Of a stretch of 10,736 nucleotides of DNA, positions 1 through 7,382 are shown one piece after another; within the stretch, counting starts at the first letter, position 1, and each line of letters begins with the position of its first letter. The stretch is from NCBI GenBank assembly GCA_014380605.1, contig JACMJO010000312.1:1-10736 (forward strand). The letters are read 5' to 3'. The notes under the pieces are model-generated. The model saw nothing but the letters and a program-made list of their open reading frames with translations. It did no database searches and was not told the DNA's origin. Position numbers and translations under genes: made by a program. This stretch comes from Fimbriimonadaceae bacterium. Lineage in GTDB: Bacteria > Armatimonadota > Fimbriimonadia > Fimbriimonadales > Fimbriimonadaceae.

Positions 1-961
1 ATCCCGTATCTCCTGCCGACATCCGCACATAGAGGCCAGGATCAACTCCGAGCAGTTCGGCGGTCGTTTCATCAACTTTGACTTTGGAAACCTGGACGTT
101 GAACTTGCCGTTGTGATCCAACATTGCGTGCTGGGCATTGATCCCAAGATTCAGCAAGATCTGATGAACGTCCGTGCTGTCGAAACGGATCGAGGGAAGG
201 TCGGGCTCACAACTCAACTCGATTACCATCGTTGAAGGCAAGGTGGCCCGCAACAACTTGATGGCCTCGCTCAGGGTACGTTCCAAATCGATTGCCTCGG
301 AAGTTGTGGGCTTAATGGTGCTAAAGGTCAGAATCTGGCGCACCACATAGCCGGCGCGCAAGGTTGCTTTCTCGATCTCTGAGAGGCTTTCCAAAACCGC
401 CGTATCCTCATGCACGTCGTCTCGGGCGAGGACGAGGTTGCCCGTAATCGACGCGAGTATGTTGTTGAACTCGTGGGCAATGCCCCCGGCCAGCAACCCG
501 ATCGCTTCCATCCTTTGGGATTGCCTAATGCGATCGTTCAGCGTCTTCAGCTCAGTCATGTCCCGCACAAAGGCAACGAACGTGTGGCCGGGGCTCGTCT
601 CTTGGGGGACGATTGAAAGCTCGATTGGAAACTCTCGCCCATCCTTGGCCAGCCCAAAAATTTCGATCTTCTTTTCGAAGATCGTGCCGTCGCCTGTATC
701 TAGAAACGTCTCGATAAAGTTCGAGATCGCTTTGCGATGGGCCATGGGCAGCACGAGTTCGATGAAGTTCTTTCCGTTAACTTCGTCGCTTCGCCAACCA
801 AACATCGACGCCGCCGACTGGTTCCAAAGAATGATAGTTCCCTCTTCTCGGATGGCGATAATCGCATCGGTCGCCGAGTCGGCAACCAACCGCCACATGT
901 CGGTGGGCTCTTTCTCGGCGACGGCGAAACCATCTTTGCAATGTGACTCTTTTGTTGGCAT
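1..961 (-). CDS. PAS-domain sensor histidine kinase, C-terminal part beyond the window
   Basis: Predicted signal-transducing histidine kinase; 320 residues are visible and the frame stays open to the left edge. A PAS sensor domain spans about residues 22-135 and ends with the typical V-R-D-M-T-E segment. A HisKA dimerisation region follows, with the H-box GIAHEFNNIL and phospho-accepting His163. The ATPase domain begins near residue 260, with N-box LLNLGINAQHAM (Mg-binding Asn275), and the window ends at Asp318-Thr-Gly320, the start of the G1 box. The H-E-F-N-N H-box is the type common in cytoplasmic PAS kinases and hybrid kinases, so a receiver domain may follow beyond the edge. No membrane segment is seen, so a cytoplasmic sensor is inferred. 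ATG at 961 is the first start after an in-frame TGA; it has no good Shine-Dalgarno sequence. Met22 (ATG at 898) is the alternative. The signal and partner regulator are unknown. Confidence 0.93.
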   Translation of the reverse strand, partial: MPTKESHCKDGFAVAEKEPTDMWRLVADSATDAIIAIREEGTIILWNQSAASMFGWRSDEVNGKNFIELVLPMAHRKAISNFIETFLDTGDGTIFEKKIEIFGLAKDGREFPIELSIVPQETSPGHTFVAFVRDMTELKTLNDRIRQSQRMEAIGLLAGGIAHEFNNILASITGNLVLARDDVHEDTAVLESLSEIEKATLRAGYVVRQILTFSTIKPTTSEAIDLERTLSEAIKLLRATLPSTMVIELSCEPDLPSIRFDSTDVHQILLNLGINAQHAMLDHNGKFNVQVSKVKVDETTAELLGVDPGLYVRMSAGDTG

Positions 962-1402
962 CGGTTTTTCGCAAAAGCAGGATCAAAACGTAGAAGCACA
1001 ACCCCCTCACGAAACTTCACAACCCACTGCTCCCGGCCCGACCAATATCACTCATTAGAGTTCAAGGCCGATCCGTGAAACAAGAGACATATAATGCATA
1101 CACTCATCGAGGCATGCCTTAACAAAGAGTTTAGAATTCAAGATTGGGACTTGCCCTAAACACCGTACTTCAAAAATGTTACTTACGTTAGTCTCCCTTT
1201 TTGTGTCTAGAAAATCATGGACAGGGAATAACGGACAGCGCATACACTAACCCTTTCTTGCACTGACTTCTCTGCGAAAAGGACGTGTGACTAGTCAGGG
1301 CCGCGTCGTTTATTGCGTCTATGCACGCAAGCGCAGGCCGTTTGCGATTTTGACCGTAGGTTTGCTCTTTTGCCGACCGAGTATCAGCGTTGAGGTCGCA
1401 TA
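962..1402. other. Intergenic spacer between divergent genes, no convincing gene
   Basis: This 441-nt spacer separates the leftward kinase gene from the rightward sulfurtransferase gene and should hold both promoters. About 1060-1260 is visibly richer in A+T than its surroundings. A perfect TATAAT hexamer lies at 1090-1095 on the plus strand but has no matching -35 at normal spacing. On the minus strand, TCTAAT (1054-1059) lies 18 nt from TTGTTT (1078-1083), a weak candidate for the kinase promoter. Two 10-bp perfect palindromes are present: AGGCATGCCT at 1110-1119 and TGACTAGTCA at 1288-1297. A 62-codon minus-strand frame at 1055-1243 has no recognisable content. No tRNA or other RNA gene was seen. 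Confidence 0.6.
1392..1396 (+). promoter_or_regulatory. Ribosome binding site for the TTG-started sulfurtransferase gene
   Basis: GAGGT lies 6 nt before the TTG at 1403. An in-frame TGA at 1391-1393 rules out any longer reading frame, so this site and stop together support TTG as the real start. Confidence 0.6.
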
Positions 1403-2266
1403 TTGTCCAAGCACCAACACTACCCCGACGTTTTACTCACCACCGAAGAGGCTGCATGCCAGCTCGACCAGAAGACTCACGTCTTCGTTGAGGTCGACCT
1501 AGACTCCGAAACCTTCAGCCAAGGACACATTCCTGGCGCCTTTGTCTGGAACTGGGAGACCCAACTTCGGGACCAAACGACAGGAGACCCGCTCAGCAGG
1601 AAAGACTTTGAGGTGCTCATGGGGGCAGCGGGTATCTCAAATGAGACGAAGGTGGTGCTCTATGGGGACAACAACAATTGGTTTGCCTGCTGGGCATTCT
1701 GGTTGATGAAGTTGTATGGACACGAGCAGGTTTGGCTTCTCGACGGCGGCCCCCGCAAGTGGCTGTCGGAGAGTCGCCCAATATCCCAGAAACGCTCGGA
1801 ATTTCCGGTTCCCGCCACATACCACGCTCAGGAGCCTAATCTGAGCCTGAAGGCGACGACAGAAAAAGTGTTCGAGTCGTTCTTCAATCCGAAAACCTAT
1901 CGACTTCTAGATGTACGATCGTCTGCAGAGTTTGCCGGAACTCTACGTGGCCCCGGGCCGGGAATGGACCCGACGTGCCAAGTGGCTGGCCACATTCCGA
2001 CTTCCATCAACATTCCATGGAACTTGAATTGCAATGCAGATGGCACATTCAAATCCCCAGATGAACTCCGTTCCATGTACGCCAGCTTCGATATACAACC
2101 GGAAATGAATGTCATTACCTACTGCGCAATCGGCGAGCGCGCCAGCCTAAGTTGGTTCGTTCTGAAACACCTGCTTGGCTACGGAGCCGTAATGAACTAC
2201 AGCAGCTCCATGGCCCAATGGAGCTGTATTCCTAATGCTCCAATCGTTCAGGGCCAGGCTGCTTAG
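1403..2266 (+). CDS. Thiosulfate sulfurtransferase, two-domain rhodanese (CysA2/SseA type)
   Basis: Predicted cytoplasmic sulfurtransferase of 287 residues, normal length for a tandem-rhodanese enzyme, moving sulfane sulfur from thiosulfate or a similar donor to a thiophilic acceptor through a cysteine persulfide. The N-terminal domain (about 8-125) is the catalytically silent copy: V-V-L-Y-G-D-N-N-N-W-F at 84-94 has Asp89 at the loop position of the catalytic Cys, as in mycobacterial CysA2. The C-terminal domain (about 165-283) carries the active loop C-A-I-G-E-R with Cys241, and GHIP at 196-199. The segment that normally reads N-Y-D-G-S-W is N-Y-S-S-S-M at 265-270, an unusual loss of a well-kept motif. 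TTG start with GAGGT upstream. The stop overlaps the ribosome binding site of the next gene, implying co-transcription. Acceptor unknown. Confidence 0.92.
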   Translation: MSKHQHYPDVLLTTEEAACQLDQKTHVFVEVDLDSETFSQGHIPGAFVWNWETQLRDQTTGDPLSRKDFEVLMGAAGISNETKVVLYGDNNNWFACWAFWLMKLYGHEQVWLLDGGPRKWLSESRPISQKRSEFPVPATYHAQEPNLSLKATTEKVFESFFNPKTYRLLDVRSSAEFAGTLRGPGPGMDPTCQVAGHIPTSINIPWNLNCNADGTFKSPDELRSMYASFDIQPEMNVITYCAIGERASLSWFVLKHLLGYGAVMNYSSSMAQWSCIPNAPIVQGQAA

Positions 2267-2271
2267 GAAGG
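2265..2271 (+). promoter_or_regulatory. Ribosome binding site overlapping the sulfurtransferase stop codon
   Basis: AGGAAGG overlaps the TAG stop of the upstream gene (2264-2266) and lies 10 nt before the GTG at 2282. This favours the GTG start and suggests translational coupling. Confidence 0.5.
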
Positions 2272-2281
2272 TCGCAATAAC

Positions 2282-2728
2282 GTGAAAGTACCAGGAACGC
2301 TCATTTCAGAATATCAAGAGAAGACGGTCAAAATGGCCGTGTGGTCATTGCAGATCATCACATATCGACTCAGCACGAAATACGTCTGTATCGTTAACAA
2401 CGTTGACCCCGGAGCAACGATTTGTCGGGAGTCCGCTTCAACGCGCGAGGCGGCCCAACGTCGCGCTCTTGAGCGCGCAAATCAGTATCTCTCAGGCACC
2501 ATAACCCTTGATCCTTTTGTGCCCGATGCCATTGAGCCTAGCCTGGCGAAGATCGTGCAACCTAAACCCGAGCCCTCCAAAACGTTCACCGTTGCGGAGT
2601 TTTTAGGTGTACCCCTCCAGGATCGCATGAAGTACATCCTCTCGGGCACTCTCGCCTTTGTCAGCGACCAAAACCAGCTGATTCCAGCCGGAACCGCGAT
2701 GAAGCTCCTTAGCGAAGCATCCGCTTGA
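2282..2728 (+). CDS. Hypothetical protein (148 aa), coupled to the sulfurtransferase
   Basis: I do not recognise this family. The protein is probably cytoplasmic, with no signal peptide or membrane segment. It appears to have two parts. Residues about 21-71 look like short beta strands (V-W-S-L-Q-I-I-T-Y and K-Y-V-C-I-V-N-N) followed by an amphipathic helix rich in Arg, Ala and Glu (S-T-R-E-A-A-Q-R-R-A-L at 53-63). That order loosely recalls a HicB-like or dsRBD-like beta-alpha fold, without a signature strong enough to assign. A Pro/Lys-rich linker (about 85-100) leads to a second alpha-helical part (101-148) with F-T-V-A-E-F-L-G-V-P-L. Two Cys occur, at 36 and 48. GTG at 2282 is supported by AGGAAGG; ATG at 2333 (Met18) is an alternative that would remove a dispensable-looking leader. 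It follows the sulfurtransferase by 15 nt, so a partner or accessory role is possible but inferred. Confidence 0.7.
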   Translation: MKVPGTLISEYQEKTVKMAVWSLQIITYRLSTKYVCIVNNVDPGATICRESASTREAAQRRALERANQYLSGTITLDPFVPDAIEPSLAKIVQPKPEPSKTFTVAEFLGVPLQDRMKYILSGTLAFVSDQNQLIPAGTAMKLLSEASA

Positions 2729-2782
2729 AGTTGCCTATAGGTTCAGAGATTGTATGGTACTAGACATTGTAAACCCAAAGTT
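2729..2782. other. Convergent intergenic gap without a clear terminator
   Basis: Only 54 nt separate the stops of two converging operons. The best pairing I can find is a weak CTAGA/TTCTAG match with no T-run after it, so no intrinsic terminator can be called. Termination may be factor-dependent or use overlapping 3' ends. Confidence 0.4.
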
Positions 2783-4234
2783 CTAGGCCACTAGAGGCTT
2801 GACCACTTCCCCAAAAACATCGGTCAGTCGAAAATCCCTGCCTTGGTACTGATAGGTTAGACGGGTGTGATCGACGCCCATCAAGTGCAAAAGCGTCGCG
2901 TGAAGATCGTGGACGCTGACCGGGTCTTTGGCAACCCGATATCCCAATTCGTCCGTCTCCCCAATCTGCGCCCCCGCCTTGATTCCGCCGCCCGCCATCC
3001 ACATCGTGAAAGCGCTGGGGTGATGGTCGCGGCCAGGGTAGGCGCTGTCCAATGGAGTTTCGCTCATTGGTGTGCGACCAAATTCGCCTCCCCAAATGAC
3101 GATCGTTTCATCCAGCAGGCCACGTTGCTTGAGGTCTTTGATCAAAGCTGCTGCCGCACGGTCCGTGTTCTTGCACTGGGCAGCAAGTCCGTCTTTAATG
3201 CTGGAATTCGTTCCGCCGCCGTGACTGTCCCAACCCGTGTGATACAGCTGAACGAATCTCACGCCCTTTTCAACCAGCCGCCGTGCCAGCAGGCAGTTGT
3301 TCGCAAAGGATTTCTTGCCCGGCTCCGTTCCATACAACTCGTGCATCTCCTTGGGCTCCTTGGTGATGTCCATCAGTTCGGGAACGCTGGTCTGCATTCG
3401 GTAAGCCAATTCGTATTGAGCGATCCGGGCTTGGATTTCGGGGTCCATGGAACCTTGGAGCTGAATCTCGTTCAATGCCCGAAGTGCGTCTAGGGTGTCG
3501 CGACGAATTTCCTGGGTAACTCCGTTGGGGTTTCGCACAAAGAGCACGGGTTCTCCCTTCGTCCTCAGTTCCACTCCCTGGTACTCCGACGGCAAGAAAC
3601 CACATCCCCAAGATGCTTTCCCGCTGTCTGGAGCAATCGGGCCCGATTGCAGAACCACAAACCCGGGGAGATCCTGATTCTCCGTGCCCAGGCCATAGGT
3701 GGACCACGACCCAAAGCTCGGACGGCCATTCATCTGGTTGCCCGTATTGATGAAAAGTTGAGCAGGCGCGTGGTTGAAATGGTGAGTGGACATCGAGTTA
3801 ACGACGGTGACATCGTCAACAATCTCCTTGAAGTGCGGCAATAGCTCAGACACCCAGCGTCTGGAACTCCCAACTTGGGCAAACTTGTGGGGCGACCCGT
3901 ACAACTTTGGCTTTTTCTCGATGAACGCAAAGTTCTGACCCTGGAGCAACTCAGGTGGGCACACTTCACCGTGGTGTTGATTCAAGTACGGCTTGTAATC
4001 CAGCAGATCGATCTGGCTTGGAGCCCCTGTCATGAACAGATGGATAATGTTCTTGGCGCGCGGTTTGTGGTGAAGACCGCGTACGCCCTGGCCCGAGCTA
4101 AGGTCGAGCCCAAATGCAGACGCTTGGGACAAGAGTGAAGTAAGTGCCACCCCGCCGATCCCGAACCCGACCTGCTTAAACAAGGTTCGGCGAGTGATCT
4201 GCTTTAGAATCTCCTGCTCGTGTTCAAAGTTCAT
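2783..4234 (-). CDS. Tat-exported DUF1501 protein (alkaline-phosphatase-like clan)
   Basis: Full-length member of the DUF1501 family (483 residues), which belongs to the sulfatase/alkaline-phosphatase-like fold; its reaction and substrate are not established. The N-terminus has a twin-arginine signal: T-R-R-T-L-F-K at 14-20, followed by a hydrophobic stretch to about residue 41, so export as a folded, perhaps metal-bearing, protein is predicted. Family landmarks are H-L-F-M-T-G-A-P-S-Q-I-D at 65-76, H-T-G-W-D-S-H-G-G at 332-340, G-G-E-F-G-R-T-P at 382-389 and G-R-D-H-H-P at 401-406, whose His and Asp residues are candidate metal or catalytic ligands. ATG at 4234 is chosen because AGGAA lies 6 nt upstream; TTG at 4240 in the same frame would add two residues. 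It follows the PSCyt1/PSD1 gene after 2 nt, forming the usual pair. Confidence 0.94.
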   Translation of the reverse strand: MNFEHEQEILKQITRRTLFKQVGFGIGGVALTSLLSQASAFGLDLSSGQGVRGLHHKPRAKNIIHLFMTGAPSQIDLLDYKPYLNQHHGEVCPPELLQGQNFAFIEKKPKLYGSPHKFAQVGSSRRWVSELLPHFKEIVDDVTVVNSMSTHHFNHAPAQLFINTGNQMNGRPSFGSWSTYGLGTENQDLPGFVVLQSGPIAPDSGKASWGCGFLPSEYQGVELRTKGEPVLFVRNPNGVTQEIRRDTLDALRALNEIQLQGSMDPEIQARIAQYELAYRMQTSVPELMDITKEPKEMHELYGTEPGKKSFANNCLLARRLVEKGVRFVQLYHTGWDSHGGGTNSSIKDGLAAQCKNTDRAAAALIKDLKQRGLLDETIVIWGGEFGRTPMSETPLDSAYPGRDHHPSAFTMWMAGGGIKAGAQIGETDELGYRVAKDPVSVHDLHATLLHLMGVDHTRLTYQYQGRDFRLTDVFGEVVKPLVA

Positions 4235-4236
4235 GT

Positions 4237-7200
4237 TCAATTCCTGTTGATGGCCTCATCCATGTTCAGGAGCACGTTGCCCACCATCGTCCATGCCGAC
4301 CGCTCGGGTGTGCCTGAAAGCTCCATTGCCGACTTCAGATCGACCGAATACTTCTGCCGAAGCTGTACCAATAGGCGGTTTAAGGGCCGCAATTCCGCTG
4401 ATGATGGTCGCCTTGATGTGCAAGTTCTAAACCCAAACGCAAGCCGTGCATCATCGGTCTTGCCTGCTCCCATCATTCTTCGCCCTAATCCTTCTGCTGC
4501 TTCCGTCATTCCGCGATCGTTCAGCAAGGCAAGCGCCTGCAGTGGAGTCATGGTGTTCACTCGGCGGACGGTACATTCGCTTCGACTTGTCGCGTCAAAC
4601 AGCTGAAACATTGGAAATGGATAGCCCCGCTGCAGGAAAGTATAGAGACTTCGCCGGTAGGCATCTGGCCCGTGACTGATCTCCCAATCGGCATTGTTTT
4701 CCGTGGCTTCTGCTGGCTGATAAGGGAATACGCTCGGTCCGCCGATCTTCTTGAAGAGGAGGCCACCATAGGCCAGTGAGGCATCGCGAATAGTTTCTGC
4801 GTCCATTCTCACCTTCGGCCCGCGGGCAAGCAGCAGATTCTTTGCGTCATGGGCTAACGCCTCTTTCGATGTTCGCGAGGTCTGCCGGTAGGTCGACGAA
4901 GTTACAATGAGCCGTTGCATCGCCTTTACATTCCAGCCGTTCTGGAGTTTGAGGGCCATCCAGTCGAGAAGCTCCGGGTGGGTGGGTATGGATCCTCTGA
5001 TCCCGAAATCCTCGCTCGTCTCAACAATCCCACGTCCAAAACTTTGCTCCCAAAGCCGGTTAGCCAATACTCGTGCCGTGAGGGGATTTTCTTTGGCAAC
5101 CAACCAGTATGCCAGGGCCAAACGGTCAACCCTTCCTTTACGCTCGATAACTGGTAACACGGACGGCGTGTCTGCAAAGACGTCTGGCCCCTTGTTTGGA
5201 AATTCGCCGCGCACCCGTAGGGGAATCTTTAGAGGCTCCTTCCCGGCGTGCTCTTGGAGGATCATCGCCGACGGAATCGCCTCATCTAGCTTCGCCAGGT
5301 CCTTCTTCGCCGCGGCAACAGCTTTCCTCTCGGCCCCAAACAACGGTGACGCGGCAAAGAACGCGTTGTCCAGGGCTTCTTGCTCTTTTTTGCTCAATGG
5401 AGATTTGTCGAACAGCGCCTTGACGTCTGCGGGCGCAATCCAACTCGTCGGATGATCCGTCGTGGCCAACGAAATGCGGAACCGGCCAATCTTGCACGAC
5501 GGATCTTGGTCCTCTTGATAGACATCGAGCACCAATTTTGAAGCAGGCGATATCTCTGCGGGCTTCTCGAAGCCTAAGACTAATTCGTGAGGCTTGTCAA
5601 CCTCTCCTTCGGCAGACCATCCATCGTTGTCTTCGTCGGAAGTCAAGTTGCTGGCCGGAAAATCTTCGCCGCTGTAGTCAGCCGCAGCCGCTCCGATTCT
5701 GACCTTCTTGCCATCCAATGCGAGAGCGACCCTCGTAATGATGGCCAGACCATCATGCGCCCGGCCAGACCCCTTCTTGGGCAGACTCGGGTCAGGAATC
5801 AGTTCAATTCGGACCCCGGTTACCCGGCCCGACTGTCCAGTCATGTTGATGCGGTACCGGTCTTCATCGATAAGGGGCCCGGACACTAGGAAGGAACCAT
5901 CCTCTAGCCTCTGAAACTTTGCACCCGAAAAGGACTCTAGTGACGGATTTTGGGCGATCCACGTCGGATTCTTGACTCTCTCGCGCCACTGGGCCATAGC
6001 TTCCCGCTTCTCTGGCGACCACTTCTTCATCGTCCGTTCGGTGAACTCGACCTTCTGACTGAGCTTCTGGCGAATAGAGACTTGCTTCGCAGTGGGAAGG
6101 GGGAGGACAGGCTCGACCCAACGGCCCCTCTTCTCCCCGGGATTTGTGGGCTTGCTGCTGGTTCCATTGAAGAACGCGGCCATGGCGTAGAAATCCTTTT
6201 GCGAAAAGGGATCGTATTTGTGATCGTGGCAGCGAGCGCACTGGAGGGTGCTGCCAAGCCAGACCGTCGAAGTTGTGCTGACCCGGTCCGCAATGACGTT
6301 CAGGTGGGCTTCTTCAGGATCCCCGCCCATTTCTGCGTCGAACATTGAGTTTCGATGGAAGCCCGTAGCGATAAGCCGGTCAAAGTCTCCTGGCGGTAAG
6401 AGATCCCCAGCCAGTTGTTCGATTGTAAACTGATCATAAGGCATGTTTTCATTGAATGCCTTGATCACCCAGTCGCGATACTTCCAGGCATTTCTTGGAA
6501 GGTCGGCAAACCCGTCGGTGTCTGCATAACGGGCCAAATCCAACCAAAACCGCGCTTGCCGTTCTCCGTAGTGAGGGGATGCGAAAAGGCGATCCACAAT
6601 CCGCTCGTAGGCATCCGCCCGCTTGTCCCCCAGAAAGGCATCGACTTCACCTACGGTTGGCGGCAGTCCAGTAAGGTCCAGATATACACGCCGAATCAGC
6701 ATCTCCTTCCCCGCTTCGGCCGACGGCTTGAGACCCAATCTTTCCAGTTTGGCAAGGGCAAAGGCGTCGATCGGGTTTCGAACCCACCTGGCGTTCTTGA
6801 CCTGCGGAACTTCGGGTCGCGAAGGCGGGATGTAGGCCCAGTGCGTGGCCTTGCCTACATCCGCCTTTGCCCCTTCTTTGATCCAGCGCTCCAGGATTGA
6901 AACCTGCTCTGCCTTAAGCGGAGCAAACCCAAGCGGCATCCGTGGCCTGTTGCCATGGCCCAATGCGCGTTGCAATAGCGATGACTTGCTAGGATCGCCT
7001 CCCACCGCCGATGTTCCGCCAATTCCGCCCTTCAGAATGCCGTTGAGGGAGCTAAGATCCAGATTCGCCGCCGGGCTCTTGGTCCCGTGGCAACTAGTGC
7101 AGTGGGCCCGCATAATGGGCGCAACTTGCCGCGAGAAAGAGACCTTCCCCTCAGGCTCCTGAATCGCCAAAACCGCCGCGAACGGAGCAATCGCCAAAAA

Positions 7201-7257
7201 AGCGGCTACAACTCTGCTGCGGTCCCCCAAAGACATTTGTTGGCTAAGAAATTTCAT
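4237..7257 (-). CDS. Exported PSCyt1/DUF1549/DUF1553 (PSD1) cytochrome-c-like protein
   Basis: A 1006-residue exported protein of a family expanded in Planctomycetota, Verrucomicrobiota and relatives; its physiological reaction is not established. A Sec-type signal covers about residues 1-33. The PSCyt1 domain (about 38-132) has heme-c motif C53-T-S-C56-H57 and a likely axial Met107 in R-P-R-M-P. DUF1549/PSCyt2 (about 160-368) includes the family segments Y-L-D-L-T-G-L-P-P at 192-200 and C340-A-R-C343-H344 followed by D-H-K-Y-D-P. A middle region (about 440-600), rich in strands and acidic residues, looks like a beta-sandwich of carbohydrate-binding type; this is an inference. DUF1553/PSD1 spans about 708-965, and the tail ends L-L-N-M-D-E as in full-length relatives. 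It is the first gene of an operon with DUF1501 and is probably periplasmic. ATG 7257 lacks a strong ribosome site; Met8 is an alternative. Confidence 0.95.
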   Translation of the reverse strand: MKFLSQQMSLGDRSRVVAAFLAIAPFAAVLAIQEPEGKVSFSRQVAPIMRAHCTSCHGTKSPAANLDLSSLNGILKGGIGGTSAVGGDPSKSSLLQRALGHGNRPRMPLGFAPLKAEQVSILERWIKEGAKADVGKATHWAYIPPSRPEVPQVKNARWVRNPIDAFALAKLERLGLKPSAEAGKEMLIRRVYLDLTGLPPTVGEVDAFLGDKRADAYERIVDRLFASPHYGERQARFWLDLARYADTDGFADLPRNAWKYRDWVIKAFNENMPYDQFTIEQLAGDLLPPGDFDRLIATGFHRNSMFDAEMGGDPEEAHLNVIADRVSTTSTVWLGSTLQCARCHDHKYDPFSQKDFYAMAAFFNGTSSKPTNPGEKRGRWVEPVLPLPTAKQVSIRQKLSQKVEFTERTMKKWSPEKREAMAQWRERVKNPTWIAQNPSLESFSGAKFQRLEDGSFLVSGPLIDEDRYRINMTGQSGRVTGVRIELIPDPSLPKKGSGRAHDGLAIITRVALALDGKKVRIGAAAADYSGEDFPASNLTSDEDNDGWSAEGEVDKPHELVLGFEKPAEISPASKLVLDVYQEDQDPSCKIGRFRISLATTDHPTSWIAPADVKALFDKSPLSKKEQEALDNAFFAASPLFGAERKAVAAAKKDLAKLDEAIPSAMILQEHAGKEPLKIPLRVRGEFPNKGPDVFADTPSVLPVIERKGRVDRLALAYWLVAKENPLTARVLANRLWEQSFGRGIVETSEDFGIRGSIPTHPELLDWMALKLQNGWNVKAMQRLIVTSSTYRQTSRTSKEALAHDAKNLLLARGPKVRMDAETIRDASLAYGGLLFKKIGGPSVFPYQPAEATENNADWEISHGPDAYRRSLYTFLQRGYPFPMFQLFDATSRSECTVRRVNTMTPLQALALLNDRGMTEAAEGLGRRMMGAGKTDDARLAFGFRTCTSRRPSSAELRPLNRLLVQLRQKYSVDLKSAMELSGTPERSAWTMVGNVLLNMDEAINRN
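4241..4245 (-). promoter_or_regulatory. Ribosome binding site deciding the DUF1501 start
   Basis: Minus-strand AGGAA lies inside the last codons of the upstream PSCyt1/PSD1 gene and 6 nt before the ATG at 4234. The alternative TTG at 4240 would directly abut it, so ATG 4234 is preferred. Confidence 0.55.
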
Positions 7258-7382
7258 ATAAAAAGGAAAACCTGGCAGATGTTACAAGGCGCCAAGAATC
7301 ATTATTGCATCAGTCTAACATGGCCACATCCACGGTTGAGCCTGACTATCGTCAGGGCGAGCGTTGTAGACTAGCCAAGGTG
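7258..7382. promoter_or_regulatory. Divergent promoter region between PSCyt1/PSD1 and ABC importer operons
   Basis: About 125 nt lie between two divergent operons, so it must contain both promoters if the importer starts at ATG 7383. ATTATT at 7301-7306 reads as AATAAT on the minus strand, five of six matches to a -10 hexamer for the leftward operon, but no good -35 accompanies it. On the plus strand no convincing hexamer pair was found. An inverted repeat at 7341-7356 is the clearest regulatory-looking element. The importer reading frame is also open upstream to 7305, so part of this stretch could be coding. Confidence 0.45.
7341..7356. repeat. 16-bp inverted repeat CCTGAC-TATC-GTCAGG, possible operator
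   Basis: Perfect 6-bp arms flank a 4-nt centre, and the inner A/T pair is also symmetric (14 of 16 positions). It lies 26 nt upstream of the preferred ATG of the solute-binding protein gene. It has the size and symmetry of an operator for a dimeric repressor such as LacI or GntR family members, which often control sugar importers. A short hairpin in the mRNA leader is the alternative. No regulator gene is in the window. Confidence 0.35.

Noticed and set aside
438..1058. 206-codon open frame on the plus strand
   Set aside because: It is antisense to the histidine kinase, whose minus-strand frame has clear PAS, H-box and N-box motifs; the plus-strand translation has no recognisable domain.
1055..1243. 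62-codon minus-strand frame in the intergenic spacer
   Set aside because: It lies in AT-rich sequence, has no good ribosome site seen and no family-like content; it could not be supported as a gene.
1258..1290. TTGCAC as a possible -35 for the sulfurtransferase promoter
   Set aside because: No acceptable -10 hexamer occurs 16-19 nt downstream, so no promoter was called.
2755..2790. Possible terminator hairpin in the convergent gap
   Set aside because: The CTAGA/TTCTAG pairing is only about 5 bp with a long loop and no following T-run.
2867..3493. 208-codon open frame on the plus strand
   Set aside because: It is antisense to the DUF1501 gene, which shows conserved family motifs throughout.
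5800..6300. CxxCH at residues 340-344 of the PSCyt1/PSD1 protein as an anomalous second heme site
   Set aside because: A C-x-R-C-H-D-H-K-Y-D-P segment is a regular feature of DUF1549 proteins, so it is not unusual; whether it binds heme is not known from sequence.
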